From VRUE01 sp035693025 (GTDB lineage Bacteria > Actinomycetota > Thermoleophilia > Solirubrobacterales > 70-9): a DNA stretch of 64,000 bases. The DNA lies in NCBI GenBank assembly GCA_035693025.1, contig DASSHI010000001.1:124001-188000 (forward strand), written 5' to 3'. A model generated the notes under the pieces. It saw nothing but the letters and a program-made list of their open reading frames with translations. It ran no database searches and had not been told where the DNA came from. Of this stretch, positions 49,078 to 56,786 are shown in pieces. Both the position numbers and the translations under genes were made by a program. Every line of letters starts with the position of its first letter. Within the stretch, counting starts at the first letter, position 1.

Positions 49078-49629
49078 ATGCCATCTGAGCCTGTCGAGCG
49101 TTTCGACTCCCTAACCAGAGCCGGAGCCAACCGCCCCACGCCGGCGCCGCCCGATCCAGGGACGGCGGCAGTCGAGCGGGCCGAAGAGGCGCTGATGGAC
49201 GCCCTGGCGCCCGTCGTCGACAGGACCTGTGGTCCAGCGCCCGAACTACCTGACGACACGCTGGTCGGCCCCGAGGCGTTCGAGGCGTCGATGGAGTACC
49301 TCGCCGTCCAGCCCTCGGTACAGGTCGCCACCGGGGCTGAGGAGGGTCACGGCGATGCGGCGGCGTTGAACGACCACCTGGTCGATGCTGACCGCCGGCT
49401 GGACGCCGAGCTGGATCGCTTGAACGCCCGGCGGGTCCTTCGTCGGCGCCCTCGGGCGCAGGCACCCCGACGACCTTCGTGCGCCCGCCGTTCCCCTCGT
49501 CGGCGGCGATCACCCGGCCGTCGTAGCCGCGGGTCATCTCGTGGCGACCCCGGCGGCGACGGCGACGATGACCCTGGCGGTGTAGACGGCTCCCACGGCC
49601 GCCGGGGTACAACGGGGGTGGCGGCGTGA
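49078..49629 (+). CDS. Hypothetical protein, possibly frameshifted
   Basis: The first 116 residues (MPSEPVERFDSLTRAG..., then LNDHLVDADRRLDAELDRLN) have typical high G/C third positions. From about 49425 the frame turns Arg-rich with poor codon bias, whereas the +1 frame shows excellent bias until a stop at 49583. The Arg-rich frame nevertheless ends exactly at the next GTG (GTGA overlap). Either a frameshift has occurred or the disordered basic tail is real. Function unknown. Confidence 0.5.
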   Translation: MPSEPVERFDSLTRAGANRPTPAPPDPGTAAVERAEEALMDALAPVVDRTCGPAPELPDDTLVGPEAFEASMEYLAVQPSVQVATGAEEGHGDAAALNDHLVDADRRLDAELDRLNARRVLRRRPRAQAPRRPSCARRSPRRRRSPGRRSRGSSRGDPGGDGDDDPGGVDGSHGRRGTTGVAA

Positions 49630-51302
49630 CCGACGTTCAAGTCCCGCCGCAGAACATCGAGGCCGAGGGATCGGTGCTCGGGGCGATGTTGGTCGCCGCG
49701 CCGACACTGCCCCGCGTCATCGACGACGTAAAGCTCGACGCCCCCGACTTCTACCTCGACAAGCACCGGCTGATCTTTGCCGCGATCAGGGACCTCTACA
49801 GGGCCTCCCAGCCGGTAGACGAGCTGAGCGTCGCCGACGCGCTGAAGCGGCGTGGGAAGGCGGAGCAGGCGGGCGGCAGGCACTACCTCTCCGAGCTGGC
49901 GGCGAAAGTCCCGTCCGCTGCCAACGCTCAGCACTACGCCGAGATCGTGAAGCGCGAAGCGGTCGAGGCGGCCAAGCGCGAGGTCGGCCGAGGGCTGCTC
50001 AACGGCCTCGTCCCGGCCGAGGCAATCGAGCGACTGCGCGAGCTTGAAACGCCGGGCGCGGGCGCATCGAGCCTCGTCAGCTTCTCGGAGATCGTCGCCC
50101 GGCCGGTGCGCTTCGCCTGGCGGGACCGACTCGCGCTGGGAAAGATCACGCTGCTCTCCGGCAGGCCGAAGATCGGCAAGGGCCTGCTCTACTCGCACCT
50201 GCTCGCCGAGGTCACCCGCGGGACCCTGGACGGCGAACTCGACGGACCGCGGCGGGCAATCGTCGTCACGACCGAGGACGAGCCCGGCGACACTCTGAAG
50301 CCCCGGCTGATGGCCGGCGGCGCTGACCTCTCGCTCGTCTCCTACTTCACGATGGGAAGCCTCGACGATCCCGTCCCCTTCCGGGTGCCGGGCGACGCCG
50401 CCGAGCTGAGCCGTAGAGTCGCCGAGACCGACGCCGCGCTGGTCGTGCTGGACCCGTTGGTCGAGTTCCTGGATGGGAGGCTCGATGCCAACAAGTCGCA
50501 AGGGGTGCGCCACGCCCTCGCGTCGCTCAACGGCATCGCTCGGGAGCACGGCTGCGCGGTCCTCGCAATCGCCCACCTGAACAAGGGCCTCTCCAAGGAC
50601 GCGCTGCTTCGAGTGGAGGGCTCGGCTGCCTTCACGCAGATCGTTCGGGCAGGGCTGATGCTCGGCTTCGATCCCTCCGACCCCGACGAGGAGGAGGGCT
50701 CGCAGCGCGTGCTTGCCGTCTCCTCGACGAACCTCTCGAAAGTACCCCCGTCGCTCGCCTACGAAATCAGCGAGGCGGTCGTCGAGGGCGATGGGGGTGA
50801 GCCGATCAAGACGGCACGAATCCATCTCGTCGGGGAGTCGGCCGCCGTGAGCCACGACCTCCTCGGTCACCGTGAAGACGACGAAAGCAGGGCGGACCAC
50901 GACGAGGCGACCGAGTTCCTCCTGGCCGAGCTGGAGGGCGGCCCGAAACCAGCCTCCGAGATTCAGCGCGCGCGACACGCCGCCGGCATCGGGCCGGGTG
51001 CGCTCAAGCGGGCGAAGCGCCAGCTCGGGGTGAAGTCGACCAAGGCCGGGATGGGTGGCGGTTGGATTTGGGCGCTCCCCGAACATGACGCTGCCGAGCT
51101 GGCCATCCCCTTCGGAGATGAGCCGTCCCCTTCGTCCCCTTCGTCCCCTTCGGGTTCTGGAGCCAAGTCCGAGCATCCCCTTCGGGGCCGAAACGCCGAA
51201 GGGGATGACCTATCACGGACCGAGGCGCTCGACGTGGGCGACCTGGCAGTCGGCCACCCCCCTCACCGAGCTGACGAGTGGGAGTTCGAGGGACCGGAGT
51301 GA
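49626..51302 (+). CDS. DnaB-N/RepA-like replication ATPase
   Basis: A 558-aa protein. Residues 5-110 match the DnaB N-terminal helical domain (PPQNIEAEGSVLGAMLV, then DFYLDKHRLIFAAI). Residues 150-400 are a RecA-like AAA_25/RepA fold with Walker A GRPKIGKGLL and Walker B ALVVLDPLVEFLD. A winged-helix-like segment follows at 410-470. The tail is low complexity and encoded by 9-bp repeats. It probably loads or acts as the helicase for element replication. Start GTG, coupled to the gene before. Confidence 0.85.
   Translation: MTDVQVPPQNIEAEGSVLGAMLVAAPTLPRVIDDVKLDAPDFYLDKHRLIFAAIRDLYRASQPVDELSVADALKRRGKAEQAGGRHYLSELAAKVPSAANAQHYAEIVKREAVEAAKREVGRGLLNGLVPAEAIERLRELETPGAGASSLVSFSEIVARPVRFAWRDRLALGKITLLSGRPKIGKGLLYSHLLAEVTRGTLDGELDGPRRAIVVTTEDEPGDTLKPRLMAGGADLSLVSYFTMGSLDDPVPFRVPGDAAELSRRVAETDAALVVLDPLVEFLDGRLDANKSQGVRHALASLNGIAREHGCAVLAIAHLNKGLSKDALLRVEGSAAFTQIVRAGLMLGFDPSDPDEEEGSQRVLAVSSTNLSKVPPSLAYEISEAVVEGDGGEPIKTARIHLVGESAAVSHDLLGHREDDESRADHDEATEFLLAELEGGPKPASEIQRARHAAGIGPGALKRAKRQLGVKSTKAGMGGGWIWALPEHDAAELAIPFGDEPSPSSPSSPSGSGAKSEHPLRGRNAEGDDLSRTEALDVGDLAVGHPPHRADEWEFEGPE
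51105..51206. repeat. Cluster of CCCCTTCG repeats in the 3' end of the RepA-like gene
   Basis: ATCCCCTTCGG occurs at 51105-51115 and 51175-51185, its reverse complement at 51196-51206, and GTCCCCTTC three times in tandem at 51125-51151. The copies at 51175 and 51196 form an 11-bp stem. Iteron-like spacing in a rep gene suggests a replication-protein binding region, although the tandem part also simply encodes Ser-Pro-Ser repeats. Confidence 0.55.
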
Positions 51303-51493
51303 TGACCGCCCGCTACGACTCCGACCGCCGCGCGTTCACTCGCGAGCGCCTTCAGCTGCTCGGCGACCTCCACCATCATCTCCCCAGGACCCGCGGCTCG
51401 ATGCGCCGTCGCACCGAGGAGGCGATCCGGCAGCTCGAACTCGAACTCGCCCCCGGCCGAGCCACAGAGCGCAAGGTGGTGAACGAGCGGTGA
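51302..51493 (+). CDS. 63-aa charged protein, unknown
   Basis: Starts at ATG 51302 overlapping the RepA-like stop by one base and ends overlapping the next GTG (GTGA). Arg/Glu-rich helical protein (RRTEEAIRQLELEL) with a HHH run near residue 25. Supported mainly by the tight overlaps. Confidence 0.5.
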   Translation: MTARYDSDRRAFTRERLQLLGDLHHHLPRTRGSMRRRTEEAIRQLELELAPGRATERKVVNER

Positions 51494-51780
51494 CGACCGC
51501 GCCGGCGACGAACGGCCAAGCGCAGCTCGGCCCGAACACCCGCCGGGCGCTAGTGCTCCCGGTCGAGGGCACCAAGCGGCGGAAGGTCCTCGTGCTGATC
51601 GCGGCCTACGCCGACGCCGGCCGCGACGACCCGGCGATCTCCGAGCTATCGCAACGGTCGGGGCTGACCTACCGCCAGGTCGTCTTCGTCGTCGACCGCC
51701 TGGAGGCCGATGGTTGGCTTGAGGTCCGCCGAAGCCACCAGCGGCGGAACCGCTATCGCCTGCTCGGGGTCGGCCGATGA
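51490..51780 (+). CDS. Winged-helix DNA-binding protein
   Basis: A 96-aa protein. After a short disordered start, a MarR/wHTH unit is visible: KVLVLIAAYADAGRDDPAIS, ELSQRSGLTYRQVVFVVDRL, EADGWLEVRRSHQRRNRYRL (wing). GTG 51490 overlaps the upstream stop, and the stop overlaps the next ATG. Probable control or replication-accessory protein. Confidence 0.7.
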   Translation: MTTAPATNGQAQLGPNTRRALVLPVEGTKRRKVLVLIAAYADAGRDDPAISELSQRSGLTYRQVVFVVDRLEADGWLEVRRSHQRRNRYRLLGVGR

Positions 51781-52013
51781 AGAGGACGCCCGACCAGAAG
51801 ATCGGCACCTACGGTTGCGGTACCGCCGGCCGGGTGGTGCGGGTTGGCCTCGTCGCCGGCGCCGAGCAGGCGCCGCAGTTCATCGCCGTCGAACGCTGCC
51901 CCGCCTGCCACCACGTCCATCCGAGGGTCGCCGTTCTCTGGCGGTGGCCGACCGCCTTCGACGCTGTCCGCCCCGCCGAGGTCCTCGTCGACCAAGGGGG
52001 GCGACAGGCGTGA
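51777..52013 (+). CDS. 78-aa protein with a CxxC zinc-like motif
   Basis: A small protein with an ERCPACHHVHPR segment that could bind zinc (two Cys and two or three His). Both ends overlap neighbours by 4 nt. No family recognised. Confidence 0.6.
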   Translation: MKRTPDQKIGTYGCGTAGRVVRVGLVAGAEQAPQFIAVERCPACHHVHPRVAVLWRWPTAFDAVRPAEVLVDQGGRQA

Positions 52014-52273
52014 CCGAGCAGCTCCGCCTGGAGGTCCCCGACGGGCTGGTCGAGCTAATCGCCGAGCGTGCTGCTGAGCTGGTCGTCGCCGAGCTGGCGG
52101 CGCGGGAGGGGTCGCCCTACCTCTCCGTCGAGGAGGGCGCCGAGTACCTGCGGTGCAAGCCGAAGCGAATCTACGACCTGACCAGCCAGGGGCGGCTGCC
52201 CTGCGCGAAGGACGGCTCCCGCACCCTGCTGCGGCGCACCGACCTCGACGCCTACCTGGAGGATTCGGCATGA
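52010..52273 (+). CDS. Excisionase-family helix-turn-helix protein
   Basis: An 87-aa protein. A short helical N-terminus is followed by the HTH_17 unit YLSVEEGAEYLRCKPKRIYD and LTSQGRLPCAKDGSRTLLRR, then DLDAYLED, the standard excisionase/MerR-like layout. It lies 271 nt upstream of the integrase. GTG start with GTGA overlap. Confidence 0.83.
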   Translation: MTEQLRLEVPDGLVELIAERAAELVVAELAAREGSPYLSVEEGAEYLRCKPKRIYDLTSQGRLPCAKDGSRTLLRRTDLDAYLEDSA

Positions 52274-52455
52274 CGGCAGGGTGCTGGCACCATGCTGGCC
52301 CGCCGGCCGCAACCCCGCACCCTCTGTGGGTTTCCGAGGCGACCTGCGCCAGAAGCATCCGCGTGTCGGGTAAACTCCCCGGCGCAAGCACAAAGCGGGT
52401 CGCCGCGGTGCGGTCAACACCGACGACGACCCTAAGACACGGAGGTCCTAGCTCC

Positions 52456-52545
52456 ATGCCCTACCCCGATCCTATGGGCCGTCAGAACGACGGCGGCTCC
52501 ACCGTCTCGCCCGACCACCACACCGACTGCGGGAGCGTCCGCTGA
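52456..52545 (+). CDS. 29-aa peptide upstream of the integrase
   Basis: Encodes MPYPDPMGRQNDGGSTVSPD followed by nine residues with HHTDC. A strong GGAGGT lies 9 nt before the ATG, and its TGA overlaps the integrase ATG by one base (TGATG). It may be a leader peptide that couples integrase translation. An alternative longer frame from ATG 52270 uses the same stop. Confidence 0.45.
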   Translation: MPYPDPMGRQNDGGSTVSPDHHTDCGSVR

Positions 52546-53858
52546 TGGGCGCGCGACGCGAGAAGACACGCTACCCCGGCATCTACAAGCGGGGCAGTCG
52601 CTATGTCGTGATCTACCGTGACGCCGAGGGCCGCCAGCGCGAAGAGTCGGCCCGCACCCTCGACGACGCCCGCCGGGTGAAGGCTGGCCGCAAGGCCGCC
52701 GTCGACGCCGGCGAGTTTCACGCGGCCAGCCGCATCAAGCTCCGCGACTACGCCTTGGAGTGGGTCGACCGCTACCAGGGCCGCGGCCGTCGAGGCTTCC
52801 GTGAGTCGACGCGCGAGGACTACCGGCGGGACCTGCGCCGCTACGTCCTGCCCTACTTCGACGGGATGCTTCGTCGGCGCGTTGAGCAGGTCACTCCCCG
52901 CGACGTGGCGGCCTTCGTCGGCTGGCTGTGCGACGAGAGGCAGCAGGGGCGGCGGGTCGCCATCGAACGCCGCGAGCAGCAGGCGGAGAAGCGCGGTGCC
53001 AGTCCCTCCACCCTGCCGCTCGAAGTCGAGCCCCTGCACCTAGCCGACGCCACGGTGCGTCGGGTCCTCTCGCCGCTGCGCGCGTGCATGGCCTCGGCCG
53101 TTGCCGAGGGCGTGATCCGAACCAACCCGACCCTCGGCGTTGCCCTACCGGCCCGCGACGAGCAACGGGCCATTGACCAGGGCCTCGATGCCGAGGAGCC
53201 AGAGCAGGTGAAGGCGCTCACGACCGAGGAGCTGCGGACGTTCCTCACCCTCTGCCCGGAGCGGTGGCGGACGTTCTTCCGACTCCTCGCCGCGAGCGGC
53301 CTGCGGGTCTCCGAGGCGTTCGCCCTGCGGTGGGGCGACCTGGAGCTGGACGGCTCCTCTCCCCACCTGCGGGTGCGGCGGGCCTACGTCCGCGGCCGCT
53401 TTGGTCCCCCCAAGAGTCGCTACGGGCGGCGAGCGGTACCGGTCGACCACGATCTAGTCGTCGAACTGCGGCAGCGACGGAAGGCGTCGGAGTGGCCGGA
53501 CAACGAGGACCTCGTTTTCGCGGCGACCAACGGCCAGCCGCTCCGACAGGAGAACGTCCGCCGCCGCGTGCTGAACCCGCTCGCCGAGGAGGCGGGGGTG
53601 CCGTGGGCCGGCTTCCACACCTTCCGACACACCTGCGCGACGCGCCTCTTCGGCGCCGGCCGCAACGCCGTCCAGGTGCAGCGCTGGCTCGGTCATCACT
53701 CGCCGGCGTTCACCCTCAGCGTCTACGTCGACCTTCTCGACGGTGATGTCGGCGAGCCGCTCGACTCGGCGGTCTCGGGTCCCAGCAAGGTGCCAGCGGA
53801 AGCCCCGGAGATAGCCCGCACTCCCGACACCCCGGAGACGGCCCGATCTGCGGTCTAG
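52545..53858 (+). CDS. int: Tyrosine integrase of island 2
   Basis: A 437-aa recombinase. N-terminal AP2-like arm-binding domain (YPGIYKRGSRYVVIYRDAEG), core-binding domain (about 65-190), and catalytic domain with Arg in LAASGLRVSEAFAL, His-x-x-Arg in FHTFRHTCATRL, His in LGHHSPAF and the nucleophile Tyr in LSVYVDLL. The tail beyond about 405 is Pro/Ala-rich. Only distantly similar to the island 1 integrase, yet it must use the same tRNA site. Confidence 0.93.
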   Translation: MGARREKTRYPGIYKRGSRYVVIYRDAEGRQREESARTLDDARRVKAGRKAAVDAGEFHAASRIKLRDYALEWVDRYQGRGRRGFRESTREDYRRDLRRYVLPYFDGMLRRRVEQVTPRDVAAFVGWLCDERQQGRRVAIERREQQAEKRGASPSTLPLEVEPLHLADATVRRVLSPLRACMASAVAEGVIRTNPTLGVALPARDEQRAIDQGLDAEEPEQVKALTTEELRTFLTLCPERWRTFFRLLAASGLRVSEAFALRWGDLELDGSSPHLRVRRAYVRGRFGPPKSRYGRRAVPVDHDLVVELRQRRKASEWPDNEDLVFAATNGQPLRQENVRRRVLNPLAEEAGVPWAGFHTFRHTCATRLFGAGRNAVQVQRWLGHHSPAFTLSVYVDLLDGDVGEPLDSAVSGPSKVPAEAPEIARTPDTPETARSAV

Positions 53859-53906
53859 GCCATGAAAACCGGACCAGCCCGCACTCCCTCGAAGCCCCCG
53901 CCAGCG

Positions 53907-53949
53907 ATCATAATCCGCGTGTCGGGGGTTCGAGTCCCTCCTCCGGCAT
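53907..53949 (+). repeat. Attachment site copy 3 (right end of island 2)
   Basis: Forty-three bases identical to 28312-28354 of the tRNA region. It shares the flanking CG just 5' with copy 2 (CGATCATAATCC), and CATCG at the 3' side with copy 4. Confidence 0.95.
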
Positions 53950-54288
53950 CGGTTTGTGAAGCGGATGGCCCCGACCCGGGCGCCCTTCCCGGCCCCTCGA
54001 ATCCCGACCGCGAACGGAAGCGCCTGCGCCGCGAGCGTGTCGAAGTTGCCGACACGTACGCAACACATCGCTATTCCCCTCGGCGGGCAATACGGCGTTC
54101 GGAAATCGCGCGCCTGACTTGATCAAGTCCACGATCACTCGAGCCCATGACTTCGATCTGTTCCTGCGCCGAGAGGAACGTCGGGGCGGGCTGTTCCTCG
54201 TTCCCGAGGAACCATCGAGGGGTTCTTCGACGCTGTCCGAGACGGACCGTCCAACCGGCCCCTCTGGGGCTGCGACAAAAGGCATGCC
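53950..54288. other. Gap of 339 bp with only a weak frame
   Basis: A 60-aa frame (TTG 54119 to stop 54301, beginning MIKSTITRAHDFDLFLRREE) has moderate codon bias and could be a gene remnant. No start signal, family or second structure supports it. The remainder looks like decayed coding sequence. Confidence 0.35.
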
Positions 54289-54528
54289 TCAGTCGCCGTG
54301 ATGAATGCCCGCTAGGTGCTGCGGGCGGCGAACCTGGGGAAGCTCGGGGAGCCGGTCGGCGAAGTAGCCGAGGGCGGTGCCGATGGCAACGGCGACCAGG
54401 CCGAATGCGGCAACGGCGATGCCTGCGCTTGCGTCCAGGCTGTTCAGCAAGAGCACAAGTCCCGCGACCGCTATGGCCGGGACTGCGAATAGCGCGATGC
54501 GCAATGCCATGACCAAAGTGTAGATCAC
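54289..54528 (-). CDS. Small membrane protein, unknown
   Basis: A 79-aa protein with two hydrophobic segments (about 8-27 and 33-54) and a polar C-terminus with RRPQHLAGIHHGD. ATG 54528 overlaps the upstream stop by 4 nt; ATG 54510 is an alternative. Second gene of a pair in island 3. Confidence 0.55.
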   Translation of the reverse strand: MIYTLVMALRIALFAVPAIAVAGLVLLLNSLDASAGIAVAAFGLVAVAIGTALGYFADRLPELPQVRRPQHLAGIHHGD

Positions 54529-54773
54529 GTCGCGGAGTCGACCAGGAGGGCAAGGGTGCCCAGGCCGAAGCCCAGGAAGAAGCCGAATGCGGTTGCTCGC
54601 TCGATCTCCCGCTCGGTGCGACCGGCGAGGACGGCGGCGTAGCGAGCGGCGCCGCCGATCAGACCGGTCGAGCCGATCAGCAAAGCGACAGCGCTTGAGA
54701 GCGCGTCGGTGAAGATGCCGCCGAAGAACAGAGCGATCACGGTCTGAAGAAAGTTACGCGCGGCAGCGGACAA
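54525..54773 (-). CDS. Small membrane protein, unknown
   Basis: An 82-aa protein with helices at about 9-36 and 61-80 and a Gly-rich middle (LIGSTGLIGGAARYAA). The frame is open to 54848, but the extra residues translate the antisense of the tRNA repeat and are not a real N-terminus. TTG 54773 is chosen (GTG 54740 possible). Coupled to the next small membrane protein. Confidence 0.5.
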   Translation of the reverse strand: MSAAARNFLQTVIALFFGGIFTDALSSAVALLIGSTGLIGGAARYAAVLAGRTEREIERATAFGFFLGFGLGTLALLVDSAT

Positions 54774-54807
54774 TAACCTTCGCCGGGTCAGCGCTGATGT
54801 CGGCCAC

Positions 54808-54848
54808 CATAATCCGCGTGTCGGGGGTTCGAGTCCCTCCTCCGGCAT
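54808..54848 (+). repeat. Attachment site copy 4 (outer right end of the accessory block)
   Basis: Forty-one bases identical to 28314-28354 of the tRNA region. The sequence to its right is ordinary chromosome, so this is the outermost boundary. Confidence 0.95.
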
Positions 54849-54855
54849 CGCTTTG

Positions 54856-54873
54856 CCCCCGGCGCGCCGGGGG
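54856..54873. terminator. GC palindrome beyond the last attachment site
   Basis: CCCCCGGCGCGCCGGGGG is a perfect 18-bp palindrome 8 nt after the repeat. It may be the original terminator of the tRNA gene before insertion of the islands, although no T-run follows. Confidence 0.4.
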
Positions 54874-54895
54874 GGCGGTTAGCCTGTTCGTTGTG

Positions 54896-55849
54896 ATGGG
54901 GAGTGCTCTCGATAGGGCAGTCGGCACGCTGATCCGGGATTGCTTGGACATGAATCCCTCCGAAGAGATGTTGGTGATCTGCAACCCGATCACCGAAGAG
55001 CTCGGGGCGTTGTTGCGGATCCATGCCCAGGGCGAGGGCGGCGAAGCGACGCTGGCGGTGATCTCGGAGCGGGACTCCCACGCCGCCGAGCCACCGCGGG
55101 CCGTCGCGGCGGCGATGCTCGCTGTCGACATCGTCGTCGCCCCGACGATCCAGTCGATCTCGCACACCGAAGCGCGGCGCGCGGCGACGGAAGCCGGCGT
55201 GCGCATCGCCTCGATGCCCGGCGTGACCGGCGACATGCTGGCCCGGGTGATGGGCGCCGACCTACGCCTCCTGCGCAAGCGGGGCGCCTCGGTGGGGCGG
55301 GCGCTCGGGGCCGGTGCGGAGGCGAGGATCACCTGCGAGCGGGGGTCGGACCTGGGCCTGGGCCTGGAGGAGCGCACCGCGACCGTCGATGCCGGCGCGC
55401 TCAACATGCGCGGCGCCTTCGGCAACATTCCCTGTGGCGAGGCCTTCATCGCGCCGGTCGAGGGAACCGCCGAGGGAACGCTCGTCGTCGACGGTTCGAT
55501 CGCCGCGATCGGCAGGCTCGACGAGCCGGTGCGCATCGCGATCCGCGACGGTCACCTGATCGACGCGAGCGGCCCCGCCGGTGCGCAGCTGATGGCGCTG
55601 CTGACCGAACACGGCGCTGACGGGACCAACGTCGCCGAGCTCGGCATCGGCACCAACGAAAGCGCCGTGCTCACCGGCAACCTCCTCGAGGACGAGAAGA
55701 TCCTCGGTACCGCGCACGTCGCCTTCGGCGCCTCGGCGGCGATCGGCGGTACGGTCCAGGTTCCGGTCCACCTCGATTGCGTGATGCTGAGCCCGACTGT
55801 GGAAGTGGACGGCGCTGCGATCGTCCAGTCCGGTGAGCTGGTCGTCTGA
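54896..55849 (+). CDS. M29-type aminopeptidase (AmpS/aminopeptidase T-like)
   Basis: A 317-aa metallopeptidase, shorter than the usual 370-410 aa. The metal ligands of the M29 family are visible: Glu in ELGIGTNE, Glu and His in LEDEKILGTAHVAFG, and His-x-Asp in HLDCVM. It would cleave N-terminal residues from peptides in the cytosol. Longer reading upstream passes through the tRNA repeat, so ATG 54896 is the start. First core gene after the accessory block. Confidence 0.82.
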   Translation: MGSALDRAVGTLIRDCLDMNPSEEMLVICNPITEELGALLRIHAQGEGGEATLAVISERDSHAAEPPRAVAAAMLAVDIVVAPTIQSISHTEARRAATEAGVRIASMPGVTGDMLARVMGADLRLLRKRGASVGRALGAGAEARITCERGSDLGLGLEERTATVDAGALNMRGAFGNIPCGEAFIAPVEGTAEGTLVVDGSIAAIGRLDEPVRIAIRDGHLIDASGPAGAQLMALLTEHGADGTNVAELGIGTNESAVLTGNLLEDEKILGTAHVAFGASAAIGGTVQVPVHLDCVMLSPTVEVDGAAIVQSGELVV

Positions 55850-55863
55850 GCGCCCCCCGGCCA

Positions 55864-56742
55864 TTGCTGGCGGTGCCCAATTTCTCTGCGGGCCGTGACT
55901 CGTCGCGGATATCCGACCTGGAGAGGTCCTTCGGCGACGGCGTGCGACTGCTCGATCGCCACGCCGACCCCGACCACGATCGCAGCGTGTTCACCCTCGC
56001 CGGAGAGGCGGCAGCGCTCTCCGCGGCGCTGGTAGGAGGTGCCGCGGAGGCAATCCGCTCGATCGAGATGAGCGCTTACGCGGGGCTGCACCCGGCGGTC
56101 GGGGCGCTCGACGTCTGCCCGGTCGTCTGGCTCTTCCCGCGCGATCGCGATTCGGCCGGCGAGGTGGCGCTGGCGACGGCGGCGGAGATCGGCGCTCTCG
56201 GCGTGCCGGTCTTCCTCTATGGGGCTCTGGCGACGGGCGTCGATCGCGTCGAGCGGTCCTATTTCCGCAACGGCGGCCTGTCGGAGCTGTGGCTGCGCAT
56301 GGAGTCGGGTGAGCTGCGGCCCGACTACGGTCCCGAATTGCCGCACGCGACCGCTGGGGCGACCCTCGTAACGGCGCGTCCGCCGCTCGGTGCTTTCAAC
56401 GTCGAGCTCGACGTCGGCGATGTCGAGGTCGCACGCGCTGTCGCCGCCGGCCTGCGCGAGTCGGGCGGGGGGCTGAGCGGCGTGCGCGCGATCGGCCTGC
56501 TGCTCGGCAATGGTCGTGCCCAGGTCTCGACCAACATCCACGATCCGGCGGTTGTCACGCTCGGGACGGTCGTCGAGCGGGTGCGAGGGCTCGCAGCGCC
56601 CTTGGGGGCTCGTCCCGTCGAGGCCGAGCTGGTCGGGCTGGTTCCGGGGGATGCGCTGGTCGATTACCCCGAGGACGTGCCGATTCGCGACTTCGATTCG
56701 CAGCCGCGAACGATCGAGGCGGCTCTGGCCGACCTCTCGTAA
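55864..56742 (+). CDS. Glutamate formiminotransferase-like protein
   Basis: A 292-aa protein of the FtcD N-terminal family, which transfers a formimino group between formiminoglutamate and tetrahydrofolate. The start LAVPNFSAGRD matches the family's VPNFSEGR, and HPAVGALDVCPVV holds the catalytic-loop residues; GIGLLL-like text reads RAIGLLL. No cyclodeaminase domain is fused. TTG 55864 follows the peptidase stop by 14 nt; GTG 55873 is an alternative. No histidine-degradation genes are nearby. Confidence 0.82.
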   Translation: MLAVPNFSAGRDSSRISDLERSFGDGVRLLDRHADPDHDRSVFTLAGEAAALSAALVGGAAEAIRSIEMSAYAGLHPAVGALDVCPVVWLFPRDRDSAGEVALATAAEIGALGVPVFLYGALATGVDRVERSYFRNGGLSELWLRMESGELRPDYGPELPHATAGATLVTARPPLGAFNVELDVGDVEVARAVAAGLRESGGGLSGVRAIGLLLGNGRAQVSTNIHDPAVVTLGTVVERVRGLAAPLGARPVEAELVGLVPGDALVDYPEDVPIRDFDSQPRTIEAALADLS

Positions 56743-56786
56743 GTAGTCCGGCCGCCGGGCGGAATCAATCGTTTAGATTCCGTCAC

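Larger units (their letters stand above)
45493..53949. mobile_element. Island 2: compact integrative element with RepA-like ATPase
   Basis: Lies between attachment copies 2 and 3. It has one minus-strand HTH gene and a long run of plus-strand genes that mostly overlap by 1-4 nt, a DnaB-N/RepA-like ATPase, a small HTH excisionase and a tyrosine integrase ending 48 nt before copy 3. No capsid, terminase or transfer genes are seen. It resembles an integrated plasmid or a phage-satellite-like element. Confidence 0.85.
53950..54848. mobile_element. Island 3: remnant between attachment copies 3 and 4
   Basis: A 0.9-kb segment flanked by tRNA 3' repeats, without integrase. It holds two small minus-strand membrane-protein genes and about 340 bp of degraded sequence. 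Being farthest from the tRNA, it is the oldest insertion, or the residue of deletion between attachment sites. Confidence 0.75.

Noticed and set aside
48705..49088. 127-codon plus-strand frame in island 2
   Set aside because: Erratic composition (many Arg and Cys), no ribosome binding site and poor third-position bias.
52357..52370. 14-bp match to the tRNA attachment repeat inside island 2
   Set aside because: Only 14 bases match and the remainder of the repeat is missing; likely chance or a decayed fragment, not a boundary.
53908..54285. Minus-strand frames ending or beginning with MPEEGLEPPTRGL at the tRNA repeats (also near 28320, 45480 and 54848)
   Set aside because: This peptide is the antisense translation of the tRNA 3' repeat, a familiar annotation artefact, and not a protein N- or C-terminus.
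28354..54848. Type IV secretion, coupling protein, capsid or terminase genes, and CRISPR arrays
   Set aside because: Looked for in the accessory block; no such genes or regularly spaced repeats were found.
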